Part shown: in pieces, positions 48,021-60,788 of the stretch | Numbering within the stretch: position 1 is the stretch's first letter | Layout of the letters: each line of letters opens with the position of its first letter | Assembly (NCBI GenBank): GCA_946811695.1 | Contig: OX328126.1 | Span: forward strand, 4,509,702-4,573,701 | Origin: Gonocerus acuteangulatus | Lineage: Eukaryota > Arthropoda > Insecta > Hemiptera > Coreidae | DNA length: 64,000 bases | Reading direction: 5' to 3' | Position numbers and translations under genes: made by a program | Notes under the pieces: generated by a model | What the model was told of the DNA's origin: nothing | What the model saw: the letters and a program-made list of their open reading frames with translations, nothing else | Database searches by the model: none

Positions 48021-48279
48021 TGTTTGGTTGTTTTAGTATTCTAATATTTGCTAATAATTTGTCGGGATTAAAATGTTCACAGAATGCCCTTTATCGCAAG
48101 ATTAGCACGACATAATAAAGTACCAACAAATAAAGCTCAGTCATTTTTCCTTCTAAGAAAATCACAAGAAAAATAAATTTTCCGTGAAAGCATTGAACAT
48201 AAAATATTTTTTTGTAACACTAATCAACAACGAATTTAACAACGACAAACAAGCGACTAAACTAAACAAAAAAGACTGC

Positions 48280-48510
48280 GTGTGGCACAAGAAAGGGTCC
48301 GCTGGCGTTCACGCACGCGCAGTGGCGTGGGCATTTACGAAAAAGAAGACTGTATGTCCACAAAAAAAGTGTTGGCTGGCGTTCACGCATGCGCAGTGGC
48401 GTTTGTGCATGCGCAGTGGCCTTGTACGAAAAATATATCTACATGTTATACAGTACATTACATAGGTTTCTTGGGTGGACCTAAAGCATATTAATGTTCC
48501 TGAATTTGAG
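48280..48510. repeat. Dispersed repeat with duplicated GCGTTCACGCAYGCGCAGTGGC
   Basis: The GC-rich block occurs two and a half times, with TTACGAAAAAGAAGACTGTATG and GTTATACAGTACATTA shared with 18.06-18.19 kb. Confidence 0.6.
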
Positions 48511-48611
48511 CAGGAGGCTCTAAACGAAATATTTTTTTTTTCTTTTTCTTTTATTTTTATATTTTTGCCAAAATAACTATACAAAAGTATTTTTACTTTT
48601 TATTTCTCTTC

Positions 48612-48656
48612 CCTACATGTTTCGCACCATTTTGGTGCCTCGTCAGGGGAATATAC
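48612..48656 (-). ncRNA. Hammerhead-ribozyme-like motif, best match in the window
   Basis: On the - strand: TTCCC, CTGACGA (48646-48640), G, stem GCACCA-AAA-TGGTGC (perfect 6 bp), GAAAC (48623-48619), ATGTA, GGGAA. TTCCC and GGGAA form stem I. C..G gives a minimal stem III, and GUA would be the cleavage triplet. All conserved core positions (CUGANGA, GAAA, UH) are present. This is the type I minimal form known from Penelope-like retroelements. Confidence 0.6.
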
Positions 48657-49324
48657 TTAAAACATACCTTGAGCCTCAACTTGAGGAGAAGAACCTTCCA
48701 CTAGCAGGGCCTCGTCTAGACTGGTCATTCATTGAACCAATCCAATACGGCGTTTTAATGATTAAATATAGTAATACATTATTCATATTTTAATGGGCAA
48801 GAATATTAAATAGTTTAAAATTAAACTTAGAATCATTCCTGCCTGACACGGCCTGTAGTTTTTCAATCGGCAAAAAACTCGCCTAATTGTCAGACTTCTT
48901 CGGGTTCAAACCTAATTTTAGGAGCGAGAAAATAACTTTCGGGTACAATAAAGTTCTCTCCGTTGTCCTCGAAAAAAAAAAAGAAATTAATTCTCTCTGC
49001 CAAATGCCGAGAAGAAAAAAAAAGGAGAAAAAAATGGGGAAATTATACTCGCAGGTGTGGAAGGAATTGAAGGAAAGAAAAGTAATTTTGTAATATTTGT
49101 AAGAATGAACTCTTCTTAAGGTCTCTTTCCGTGAACGGCTAGTATGCCGGACCTTCTAGGAGGAGATGCAGTTTCTGATTCATCACAAGCAGTTGACATC
49201 TTAAAGTTTTCCCCGGTAGTCCGGGAGGGAGCATTGCATTTTACCGCATCGAACAATATCGACGCTTTCTAAATGTAAAGCTGGCCTTAGACGTTGTGGT
49301 AGTCCGGCGAGTTTTGCCTGTGCA

Positions 49325-50035
49325 TGTGACCTGCGCAGGTAAACCTGAGCGTATGTGCCAGACGCTGCCGTCATAACCTGTGCAGGTAAACCTTAGCATG
49401 TGTGCCAGACGCTGCCGTCATAACCTGTGCAGGTGAACCGGAGCGTGTGTGTCAGACGCTGCCTTCACAACCTGTGCAGGTAAACCTGAGCGTGTGTGCC
49501 AGACGCTTCCGTCATAACCTGTGCAGGTAAACCTTAGCGTGTGTGCCAGACGCTGCCGTCATAACCTTTGCAGGTAAACCTGAGCGTGTGTGCCAGACGC
49601 TGCCGTCATAACCTGTGCAGGTAAACCTGAGCGTGTGCGCCAGACGCTGCCGTCATAACCTGTGCAGGTAAACCTGAGCGTGTGTGTCAGACGCTGCCGG
49701 CACAACCTGTGTAGGTAAACCTGAGCGTATGTGCCAGACGCTGCCGTCATAACCTGTGCAGGTAAACCTGAACGTATGTGCCAGACGTGCCGTCACAACC
49801 TGTGCAGGTAAACCTGAGCGTGTGTACCAGACGCTGCCGTCACAACCTGTGCAGGTAAACCTGAGCGTGTGTGCCAGACGCTGCCTTCACAACCTGTGCA
49901 GGTAAACCTGAGCGTGTGTGCCAGACGCTTCCGTCATAACCTGTGCAGGTGAACCGGAGTGTGTGTGTCAGACGCTGCCGTCATAACCTGTGCAGGCCTA
50001 GTGACCGGTACAGGTGACCAAGCTAGTAGACCTGA
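49325..50035. repeat. 47-bp tandem repeat, about 14 copies (ACCTGTGCAGGTAAACCTG)
   Basis: Unit ACCTGTGCAGGTAAACCTGA..GCGTGTGTGCCAGACGCTGCCGTCATA, moderately diverged. The ACCTGYGCAGGT core is palindromic. A looser relative rich in ACAGGTAYACCGG lies at 50465-50615. Confidence 0.95.
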
Positions 50036-50464
50036 GCGTGTCTGTGAATCATCCGGTAAACCTGCAAAGTTCTGCGGTTAGGTTTGGCAAATACTCCGAC
50101 TAGATAGCTTCGTGTTGTGCTTACTTCACTGTATTCTCTCTGCACTCGCATGTCTGTCCGAAAACGGAACCGAAGTCATAAGGATTGCTTTGGAATTTAC
50201 AAGAGAGAGAGAAATTTCTTGTAAATTTTTTCACTCATCCGGGAATAGTTACAAAGGACCTCAACACAGTTCTTTCAATAATTTTGTATGAAAATACTTC
50301 CTTCTCTTTTTAAGCCAATTTTTACACCATGTCTAGCGTTTACGTATTTTATTGCTGTTTATTGCCACAACCCCACCAAAGCAATGACGTCAACTTGTCG
50401 GCTCGCCATTTCTAGACTGTAGAAATCCTTTACTCGTACGGTTTACAGGAGCGTGTATGGACAC

Positions 50465-50615
50465 TCGCCTCTGCAGGTATACCTTTACAGGTACACCCGT
50501 ACTGGTATGCCGAAACGTGTATGAACTCTCGCCTCTGCAGGTATACCGGTACAGGTACACCGGTACAGGTATACCTTTACAGGTACACCGGGACAGGTAT
50601 ACGGGGCGTGTATGA
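50465..50615. repeat. Short-period ACAGGTAYACCKG repeats
   Basis: About ten 11-12-bp units (CAGGTATACC, CAGGTACACC), flanked by direct copies of CGTGTATG.ACTCGCCTCTG. Related by its CAGGTA core to the preceding 47-bp array. Confidence 0.75.
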
Positions 50616-51109
50616 CCGGCCTAAGGACCAGCTGATCCGAATGAGATTGCTCTTTCGAAAATTGCATAAGAACCATTTTTGTAGTAATTTAATAAGTGTT
50701 CGAATTGGCTTTATAAGGTTTTCTAATTGGCTTAGAGATATGTAAGACCACTAGCTGACCCGACAGACGTTGTCCTGTCATAACTATAGATATTGAATTC
50801 GGATTGGTAAATTTAATATATAAAAAATACTCAAAAACATAGTGTTTATTATTACAATGCTTTATGATATTCAACATTCTTCGTTTTATTTTCTGAAGCA
50901 TATATGAATACTTTTGTTGGTATTCTGATATACAACGGGTTACATAAAAACATGGATTTTCAAGATATATACCACAAACATTTAGCGACCGCCCTTACAA
51001 TTTATTTATCAACATTGAAAACGCTACTCGCACTGGAAATTATAACCATTTAGCGCGGTTCCTCCTATAAGGTTGACCTCATGACGCAATCCAGAAGTGC
51101 AGACTAGAA

Positions 51110-53822
51110 AAAGTGCGGTCGCTCTTTATCAATGTGAGCAATGTCAGAGTCTCTAGTAAACCGGTAGGGCGAACAACAGTAGCAGTATCTAGGTGTCGAT
51201 GTAAGGCTGATGATAGAAACATCTTAGAGGAGGCTATAATAAGTAAGCAGAGAGGGAATGATCAGCCCGCAGACGGAGTGAGGGTTGTTGGTGAAGAAGG
51301 AACTGAGGGTTTCTTTATCGCTGCGAGGACTCGGAGACTTGATTGAGCCAGCGAGGGCTGGAATTGATGTGAGTAACCGACTATGTAAGTGGATCCGGGC
51401 GCGCTTCCCGGCCTGGGGCACACAGCCTGCTCCTGAGCCTTGGGGGACAGCCCAGGAGACTGCTGCCTCGTCCGATAAATGCGAGAGCAAGACGCAGCGC
51501 CGAATATTCCCGCCTTCAGACACTTTGGAAAAAGAATAGAAGAAGTGCGGTGAATGAGATACTCAATGGAGGCCCAGCGCACCATCGCCGTTCACTTAAT
51601 GAGTTGGAGGAATATTGGCGCCCACTGATGGAGGCCCCTTCTCACCCTTATCAGCTAAGAAATATCGCACGTAATAATGGGCGCATCTATACCCTATGGA
51701 CGCCCATTGAGGCTGAGGAGGTACACACTTGTAAGGTTGACGCTTCTTCTTCCTCTGGCCCAGACGGCCTGAAGGTGGTGGAATGGCAGTCCGTTTCTCC
51801 CGTGCTCCGGGCTCTCTTCTACAATATTTATTTATTGGGAGGGAAGATTATTCCGGAGCTGGTGGGAGCTAGGACGATTTTCATTTCTAAGGTGAATAGT
51901 TCTGAACGGCCAGGTGATTATAGACGTATTTCTGTAGCCTCGGTACCCCTCAGGCAGCTTCATAATATCCTAGCCGTGTGCCTGAGGGATCTGGACTTGC
52001 ATGAGATGGGACAAAGAGCGTTCATTTCGGCCGATGGCACGGCGGAAAATACACTGGTCTTGGATGCGGTGATCAAGGAGGCGAGATTTCAACGCCCCTA
52101 GTTGCCCGTCGTCGCCCTTGATATTGTTAAGGCTTTTGATAGTGTGAAAGGACTGCCTCCCGAATTCATGGAATGCGTGATGGGGGTCTACGGTTGCGGG
52201 TTTACCCGCATTACCGATGGTATGGGATTGACGGGCCCAATCGTTTGCGGGTGGGGGATTAGGCAGGGCGATCCATTGTCCCCTTGCCTTTTCAATCTGT
52301 GTAATGGATTGGGTTCTCCAAGCAGTTCCAAGCGAGGTTGGATTTAAACTCGATGGGGTGGTGATTTCCTATCTAGCTTTTGCTGATGACTTGGTCTTGC
52401 TCACTTCCTCGGAGGCCGGTTTGATCTTGGCAATTTCGTGGGTGGAATGTGCCATTTGAAGTATGGGTATGGCACTGAGCCCAGGAAAGTGCCTGGCCCT
52501 CGCACTGGTTCCGGCTGGTAGGTGTCACAGGATCAAGGTAGTCACAAACCCGTTGTTCAGGATCAATGATGTGCCTGTGCGACAAACTCAGGTACAGGGT
52601 GCTTGGAGGTACCTGGGTGTTGTTTACAAGGATAGGGGTTCCGAGGGGTCCAATTTTGACGTTAGAGTAGCGCTCGATAGGCTGGAGAATGCTCCTCTCA
52701 AGCCGCAACAGAGGCTCTTAGCTCTTAGAAGTCATCTCCTTCCGAAGTTCGTACCTGGCATGGTGCTTGGCGGCGTCACCCGGAAGTCTCTGGCTAAGAT
52801 TGATATCAAGGTCAGGGCTGCGGTGAGGCGCTGGTTGAGGCTCCCAAGGGATATTCCCTTGGGTTACATTCATGCGGCGTGTGCGGGCGGAGGCTTGGGG
52901 GTGCCTTGCATGAGCACCCTTGTCTCTGTGTTAACCATTGCTCGTCTCCAGCGTTTGGAGACGTCGGGGTTGCCTGCGGCCAGGGTTGCATACAATTCGA
53001 GAGCTGTAGCCAGAAGGTTGCGGGCCGCGAGAGAGGCCCTGGTGAGACAGGGCTTGAACGAGGACGCCTTTTACTTAACGGAAAGGAAACAGTGGTGGGC
53101 CGAAAAGTTATATTCCTCCATCGATGGTGGTCCCTACGAGAGTCTTCGAAATGCAAAGCCTCAACTCACTGGATCTCCGCTGGCGCGGGTGCCATACAGG
53201 CTAGGGACTTTGTCCAGTTTGTGCACGCTCACATTGGCGCGCTTCCGACACATTGGGGCCGCAGAATTGATGACTGCCTCTCTGCCGAACAGGGTGTCCT
53301 TATGCAGAGACGGCCGGCAATGTGCTTCAGAGGTGCTTCTTGTCTCACGGCGGTCGGGTTCTGCGCCACGATGCAGTGGTGCGTGTACTGGCTGACAAGT
53401 TCTCTCGGCTTGGCTATGAGGTCCACGTAGAGACGCCTTCAACGCCACGTAGGATGTGGAGGCCTGATATTGTCGTACTGAAAGAGAACAGAGTGTACAT
53501 AGTCGACGTCCAGATCGTTGATTCCGCTCCTGGGTTTTATGAACTCCATGGGAGGAAATCGGCAAGGTATGCTGGGGTGCTGGAGGTCAGGGAGACTATT
53601 GGGAGAATGTTGGGTGTATCCCAGGATCGGGTGAGAGGTACGTCCTGTACCATCAGCTGGAGGGGTGTATGGAGTCCTAAGTCAACTAGGGATCTGAAGG
53701 ACCTTGTCATACCTATTTATACCCTACAGGGTATTGCTAGGAGTGTACTGAAGGGCTCTTGCATTCTCTTCAGCAGGTGGAGGATTCTTCTCGCCCGGGG
53801 GAACCCTCAAGCATTTTATTGA
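51110..53822 (+). pseudogene. R2-clade-like non-LTR retrotransposon, decayed single-ORF element
   Basis: RT blocks appear in order: SSSGPDGLKVVEW, IFISKVNSSERPGDYRRISV, GQRAFISADGTAENTLVLD, VVALDIVKAFDSV, IRQGDPLSPCLFN and FADDLVLL (52379-52404). Then come SPGKCLALALVP and AWRYLGVVY. The C-terminus (53322-53822) has LQRCFLSHGGRVLRHDAVVR, then RPDIVVLKENRVYIVDVQIV, the restriction-like endonuclease of R2-type elements. The zinc-knuckle region before it is broken (CRDGRQC then a frameshift). Stops at 52099 and 52457 and frameshifts near 52300 and 53300 disable it. It is GC-richer than its surroundings and not in ribosomal DNA. Confidence 0.85.
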
Positions 53823-53984
53823 GGGTATAATAAATGCATTCCATTGTGGCGTGATTAATTACTATATCTAGTTACTGTTTTTTTTTTCTTTTTTTATTTT
53901 ATTTTATTCATTTATTCATTTTTATTATTGTTTTTTTTAATTTACTTATTTATTTATTCTTTATATGTTTTTTTTTTAAATTTT

Positions 53985-53988
53985 ATTT

Positions 53989-54035
<47 letters not shown>

Positions 54036-54036
54036 A

Positions 54037-54105
<69 letters not shown>

Positions 54106-54112
54106 CATATAT
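53985..54112. repeat. (TA)n microsatellite with ATATGTA interruptions
   Basis: Alternating TA run. The ORF through it is not a gene. Confidence 0.95.
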
Positions 54113-54240
54113 AGTATATTTTAGTTTTTATCCCTTCAATATTTATTTAAATTATTTGTATTTAATTAACCTACTTATATTTTATAATATTTTGGATAAT
54201 GGGGCAGCAGGATTGTAACCTGTCTATATTTTATAGTTGG

Positions 54241-54279
54241 ACTTCTGGAGGGGTTATTTCTAATAACCCCTCCAGAAGT
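54241..54279. other. Perfect 18-bp-stem hairpin
   Basis: ACTTCTGGAGGGGTTATT, loop TCT, then its exact complement. It lies about 420 bp after the R2-like ORF, possibly in that element's 3' region. No T-run follows that would make it a Pol III or bacterial-type terminator. Confidence 0.8.
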
Positions 54280-54535
54280 AACCCTTAACTCCGGAATTAT
54301 GTACGGCAGATAGCCCATGTTTGAGGTGTATTGGGTAGTAAAATTACTCGATTACTATATTGGACTATATCCTCGGTGGTTAATCCCAACGATTCATTAT
54401 GGTCAGGAGAGCCATAGTTGTTTTTATATTATTGTTGTATATAATGTATTTTGTGACATGCCATTGTGAAACACAATATTATTGTAAATGGATGTAATGT
54501 AGTATGTCTCCCAATAAATTATTATATTTGTCTGT

Positions 54536-55495
54536 TCGCGATCCTGACAGCTCAAAAATGGTCCAATTTTGATGAAATTTGGTACAAAAATCTTTCGCCT
54601 AATTTATAAAGTCAAGTTCGTTAACCAGCAGAATCCCTCTGCCGGAAGATGGTTTTTCGAGCGAAATTCGCGCGAAAGAAATCGTAACGCTTACGTTTTC
54701 GAGTTCATATCCTTGCAGTTACTCGTTTTATAGGTTTCTTAACGTAGAAAAAACTAATGAAACCATTTTTAAAGCGATACCTGTAACCGTTTTCGAGAAA
54801 CATTGAAACACCTACTTTTCCAAACTAATTTTCAGTTTGTGTATTCAGAAACGATTAATTCAGTTAAAACTTGTTCCAGACATTTGATATTCATCTAGTT
54901 TAATAGAGATAAATTTTGGTTCCTTTTGGAGTTAAGGAAGTACTATAAATAAAATATTTCATTAACAGGCATGAAAAGTTTTGGGATTTTCCTATATTAT
55001 TTAAAAATATCTCAAAAACGGTTGGAACATTGTGGTAAGTGGAAGGTGATCTTTCGAAAGCTTAATGAATTCCCTACCAAAAAGGTTCTGATATAATTTT
55101 TGATCAATCCGACAAGAGCTTAAAACTTTCAAAGTTTTTTTTTTTTTGTCAACGAGGTTTTGTCACTGTTTACCAAAAGTTTTTATTGGTTATTCTTTTT
55201 CAATTAGATTTAACAGTAAAACGAGTACGTGACTAAAACAAATCAAGAAAATGTGAAACGTTGTTATAGTGCTTCCAAGATCGAATGTGGAGAAGGTGGG
55301 GGAAGTCGCCATGATACTGTCAGTTTCCTGTTGTGGTGCCTTAAATCTATTTTCTCTTGGAGATTTTATTTTATATTTTTCACGAAATATCAAGCCCCAA
55401 CAATCACTGCTACTATTCCTTTACTAATAGCACTAGAGATATGAACGGAACCGCGCTATGATGACGCAGCTCCTGCGGGTCGGACTCTTTATTTG
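54536..55495. mobile_element. Repeat copy homologous to the interior of the GC-ended element
   Basis: Collinear with 13.42-14.26 kb: ATGGTCCAATTTTGATGAAATTTGG, AAATTCGCGCGAAAGAAATCG, GTTTCCTGTTGTGGTGCCTTAAA, TATTCCTTTACTAATAGC. It ends in the inverted GGAACCGCGCTA..GCAGCTCCTGCGGGTCGGACT block. Free-standing, without the GC-rich ends. Confidence 0.6.
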
Positions 55496-55614
55496 TTTGG
55501 AACAGAACACATCGCGATGTGCCGGACAATCTATAGTTTGCCATCCTCCCTAAACATCTTTAGTAGGGGGGGGGATATTTTCGAGGTGAGTTTAAACGAA
55601 AAAAACTCAAACTG

Positions 55615-55690
55615 TTACAGGCGTGACTCGAACCGGCCAACTCCTACATGAGAGTCCAATCCGTTAGACACTGGACCGCCAAAGGAGTCT
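55615..55690 (-). repeat. tRNA-like SINE head, minus strand
   Basis: Reads TGGCGGTCCAGTGTCTAACGG (box A-like) and GGTTCGAGTCACG (box B-like). The D, anticodon and T regions are spaced like a tRNA. The acceptor stem is not convincing. Different family from the 44.76-kb SINE. Confidence 0.4.
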
Positions 55691-56342
55691 CTTTCTAACT
55701 GTAATATGCAGGACCTACACAAATCGTTCACAATCAATATCAGTTTTATGGAACCGCGCAAACATAACACAGTTTTTACTAATTTGTATTTTATTAGGTA
55801 CTAGTTGATTACCCGTGATTCGTCACGGTAGATAAGTAGTTATTTTATTGCGTTAAATAATGTATCATCAAAATTAACGCTACTACATAATTTTGTGCAG
55901 ATTTTATAGCACGGTGCCCGTCATACTATACGTTATTCATCAGTTGATAAGTAATCAAAGTATAATGTTTCTTGACATTGGGGCGCTCCGGACTAGTGTC
56001 AAGAAACATATAACGTAGAGATAACCCGCTATCTATAGGTTAGCAGTAACAGCAGCTTAACCAGTACAGGTTAAAATTCGTTGTCAATAATAAATGCACG
56101 TAAAAATTTAATAATTTATGTTTCAGAGTTGTCATTCGGAAACACCCATTATATTTGCGAGCATTACCAAGAAGTGTTCTGACTGGGGATGCTGATGGGT
56201 GAGGAGGCTGTGGAAGGGTTCGGGATATTATTACCTCGGATGGACCATCACCAGGTATAGGGTAAACTCTATGAGGGACAAAATCACAGTTTATTTCTAG
56301 TAATTCAAGGTCTGCCATCACAACCGCAAATGAAAATAATAC

Positions 56343-59300
56343 TATGTCATGGATACAGTACGGTAACAGCTGACATGTTATCGTCCTAACAACGCATGCT
56401 GCCTAGGCTATGAAATAGATACAGTACGATAACAGCTGACATGTTATCGTCCTAACAACGCATGCTGCCAAGGCTATGACATGGATACAGTACGGTAACA
56501 GCTGACATGTTATCGTCCTAACAACGCATGCTGCCTAGGCTATGAAATAGATACAGTACGGTAACAGCTGACATGTTATCGTCCTAACAACGCATGCTGC
56601 CTAGGCTATGAAATAGATACAGTACGGTAACAGCTGACATGTTATCGTCCTAGCAACGCATCCTCCCTAGGCTATGAAATAGATACAGTACGGTAACAGC
56701 TGACATGTTATCGTCCTAACAACGCATGCTGCCTAGGCTATGAAATAGATACAGTACGGTAACAGCTGACATGTTATCGTCCTAACAACGCATGCTGCCT
56801 AGGCTATGAAATAGATACAGTACGGTAACAGCTGACATGTTATCGTCCTAACAACGCATGCTGCCTAGGCTATGAAATAGATACAGTACGGTAACAGCTG
56901 ACATGTTATCGTCCTAACAACGCATGCTGCCAAGGCTATGACATGGATACAGTACGGTAACAGCTGACATGTTATCGTCCTAACAACGCATGCTGCCTAG
57001 GCTATGAAATAGATACAGTACGGTAACAGCTGACATGTTATCGTCCTAACAACGCATGCTGCCTAGGCCATGAAATAGATACAGTACGGTAACAGCTGAC
57101 ATGTTATCGTCCTAACAACGCATGCTGCCTAGGCTATGAAATAGATACAGTACGGTAACAGCTGACATGTTATCGTCCTAACAACGCATGCTGTCTAGGC
57201 TATGAAATAGATACAGTACGGTAACAGCTGACATGTTATCGTCCTAACAACGCATGCTGCCTAGGCTATGAAATAGATACAGTACGGTAACAGCTGACAT
57301 GTTATCGTCCTAACAACGCATGCTGTCTAGGCTATGAAATAGATACAGTACGGTAACAGCTGACATGTTATCGTCCTAACAACGCATGCTGTCTAGGCTA
57401 TGAAATAGATACAGTACGGTAACAGCTGACATGTTATCGTCCTAACAACGCATGCTGCCTAGGCTATGAAATAGATACAGTACGGTAACAGCTGACATGT
57501 TATCGTCCTAACAACGCATGCTGCCTAGGCTATGACATGGATACAGTACGGTAACAGCTGACATGTTATCGTCCTAACAACGCATGCTGTCTAGGCTATG
57601 AAATAGATACAGTACGGTAACAGCTGACATGTTATCGTCCTAACAACGCATGCTGCCTAGGCTATGAAATAGATACAGTACGGTAACAGCTGACATGTTA
57701 TCGTCCTAGCAACGCATGCTGCCTGGGCTATGAAATAGATACAGTACGGTAACAGCTGACATGTTATCGTCCTAACAACGCATGCTGCCTAGGCTATGAA
57801 ATAGATACAGTACGGTAACAGCTGACATGTTATCGTCCTAACAACGCATGCTGTATAGGCTATGAAATAGATACAGTACGGTAACAGCTGACATGTTATC
57901 GTCCTAACAACGCATGCTGCCTAGGCTATGAAATAGATACAGTACGGTAACAGCTGACATGTTATCGTCCTAACAACGCATGCTGTCTAGGCTATGAAAT
58001 AGATACAGTACGGTAACAGCTGACATGTTATCGTCCTAACAACGCATGCTGTCTAGGCTATGAAATAGATACAGTACGGTAACAGCTGACATGTTATCGT
58101 CCTAACAACGCATGCTGTCTAGGCTATGAAATAGATACAGTACGGTAACAGCTGACATGTTATCGTCCTAACAACGCATGCTGCCTAGGCTATGAAATAG
58201 ATACAGTACGGTAACAGCTGACATGTTATCGTCCTAACAACGCATGCTGTCTAGGCTATGAAATAGATACAGTACGGTAACAGCTGACATGTTATCGTCC
58301 TAACAACGCATGCTGCCTAGGCTATGAAATAGATATAGTACGGTAACAGCTGACATGTTATCGTCCTAACAACGCATGCTGCCTAGGCAATGAAATAGAT
58401 ACAGTACGGTAACTGCTGACATGTTATCGTCCTAACAACGCATGCTGTCTAGGCTATGAAATAGATACAGTACGGTAACAGCTGACATGTTATCGTCCTA
58501 ACAACGCATGCTGTCTAGGCTATGAAATAGATACAGTACGGTAACAGCTGACATGTTATCGTCCTAACAACGCATGCTGCCTAGGCTATGAAATAGATAC
58601 AGTACGGTAACAGCTGAAATGTTATCGTCCTAACAACGCATGCTGCCTAGGCTATGACATGGATACAGTACGGTAACAGCTGACATGTTATCGTCCTAAC
58701 AACGCATGCTGTCTAGGCTATGAAATAGATACAGTACGGTAACAGCTGACATGTTATCGTCCTAACAACGCATGCTGCCTAGGCTATGAAATAGATACAG
58801 TACGGTAACAGCTGACATGTTATCGTCCTAACAACGCATGCTGCCTAGGCTATGAAATAGATACAGTACGGTAACAGCTGACATGTTATCGTCCTAACAA
58901 CGCATGCTGTCTAGGCTATGAAATAGATACAGTACGGTAACAGCTGACATGTTATCGTCCTAACAACGCATGCTGCCTAGGCTATGAAATAGATACAGTA
59001 CGGTAACAGCTGACATGTTATCGTCCTAACAACGCATGCTGTCTAGGCTATGAAATAGATACAGTACGGTAACAGCTGACATGTTATCGTCCTAACAACG
59101 CATGCTGCCTAGGCTATGAAATAGATACAGTACGGTAACAGCTGACATGTTATCGTCCTAACAACGCATGCTGTCTAGGCTATGAAATAGATACAGTACG
59201 GTAACAGCTGACATGTTATCGTCCTAACAACGCATGCTGTCTAGGCTATGAAATAGATACAGTACGGTAACAGCTGACATGTTATCGTCCTAACAACGCA

Positions 59301-60030
59301 TGCTGTCTAGGCTATGAAATAGATACAGTACGGTAACAGCTGACATGTTATCGTCCTAACAACGCATGCTGTCTAGCCTATGAAATAGATACAGTACGGT
59401 AACTGCTGACATGTTATCGTCCTAACAACGCATGCTGTCTAGGCTATGAAATAGATACAGTACGGTAACAGCTGACATGTTATCGTCCTAACAACGCATG
59501 CTGTCTAGGCTATGAAATAGATACAGTACGGTAACAGCTGACATGTTATCGTCCTAACAACGCATGCTGCCTAGGCTATGAAATAGATACAGTACGGTAA
59601 CAGCTGACATGTTATCGTCCTAACAACGCATGCTGCCTAGGCTATGACATGGATACAGTACGGTAACAGCTGACATGTTATCGTCCTAACAACGCATGCT
59701 GTCTAGGCTATGAAATAGATACAGTACGGTAACAGCTGACATGTTATCGTCCTAACAACGCATCCTCCCTGGGCTATGAAATAGATACAGTACGGTAACA
59801 GCTGACCTGTTGTCCTAGCAACGCATGCTCCCTAGGCTATGAAATAGATACAGTACGGTAACAGCTGACCTGTTATCGTCCTAGCAACGCTTGCTGCCTA
59901 GGCTATGAAATAGATACAGTACGGTAACAGCTGACCTGTTATCGTCCTAGCAACACATGCTGCCTAGGCTATGAAATAGATACAGTACGGTAACAGCTGA
60001 CATGTTATCGTCCTAACAACGCATGCTAGG
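56343..60030. repeat. 66-bp satellite, about 56 copies
   Basis: Unit GAAATAGATACAGTACGGTA..ACAGCTGACATGTTATCGTC..CTAACAACGCATGCTGCCTAG..GCTAT. Copies differ mainly at GCCTAGG/GTCTAGG and AAATAG/ACATGG. Each unit holds several palindromic hexamers (CAGCTG, ACATGT, GCATGC, CCTAGG) and stops in all three forward frames. Variant order at 58.40-58.66 kb is repeated 990 bp later at 59.39-59.65 kb, showing a 15-unit higher-order duplication. The right edge (59.76-60.03 kb) is more diverged, as expected at an array margin. Confidence 0.97.
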
Positions 60031-60164
60031 CGTGCTTCCTCTAACCGACTAAAATTTCAATGCCCTCTAAAAATATTTAATGATTTAAATATATAAAAAA
60101 ACTTTCTTAGCGAGTGTCTACGTTCTATAGGGAGATTCCATGTAAAATGTAAATTTTTCTGTCG

Positions 60165-60742
60165 AGTGGTTTGGGCTGGGCGATGACAGGTCAGTGAGAC
60201 AGTGAGTGAGTGGTTTGGGCTGGGCGATGACAGGTCAGTGAGACAGTGAGTGAGTGGTTTGGGCTGGGCGATGACAGGTCAGTGAGACAGTGAGTGAGTG
60301 GTTTGGGCTAGGGGATGATAGGTCAGTGAGACAGTGAGTGAGTGGTTTGGGCTGGGCGATGATAGGTCAGTGAGACAGTGAGTGAGTGGTTTGGGCTGGG
60401 CGATGATAGGTCAGTGAGACAGTGAGTGAGTGGTTTGGGCTGGGCGATGATAGGTCAGTGAGACAGTGAGTGAGTGGTTTGGGCTGGGCGATGATAGGTC
60501 AGTGAGACAGTGAGTGAGTGGTTTGGGCTGGGGGATGATAGGTCAGTGAGACAGTGAGTGAGTGGTTTGGGCTGGGCGATGACAGGTCAGTGAGACAGTG
60601 AGTGAGTGGTTTGGGCTGGGCGATGACAGGTCAGTGAGACAGTGAGTGAGTGGTTTGGGCTAGGCGATGATAGGTCAGTGAGACAGTGAGTGAGTGGCTT
60701 GGGCTGGGCGATGATAGGTCAGTGAGACAGTGAGTGAGTGGT
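60165..60742. repeat. 44-bp tandem repeat, 13 copies
   Basis: Unit TGGTTTGGGCTGGGCGATGA..YAGGTCAGTGAGACAGTGAGTGAG, nearly identical, begins 130 bp after the 66-bp satellite. Confidence 0.95.
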
Positions 60743-60788
60743 ATTTGACAAAAATATAGTAGATGATTGTAAGGAAGCAACTAAAATA

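Noticed and set aside
48184..48584. Overlapping ORFs around the GCGTTCACGCACGCGCAG repeat
   Set aside because: Dispersed repeat shared with 18.1 kb, no conserved frame between the copies.
53928..54218. 96-aa ORF rich in Ile/Tyr
   Set aside because: Read through a TA microsatellite.
56343..60030. CRISPR-like array
   Set aside because: Units are contiguous with no unique spacers, in a eukaryotic genome; it is a satellite.
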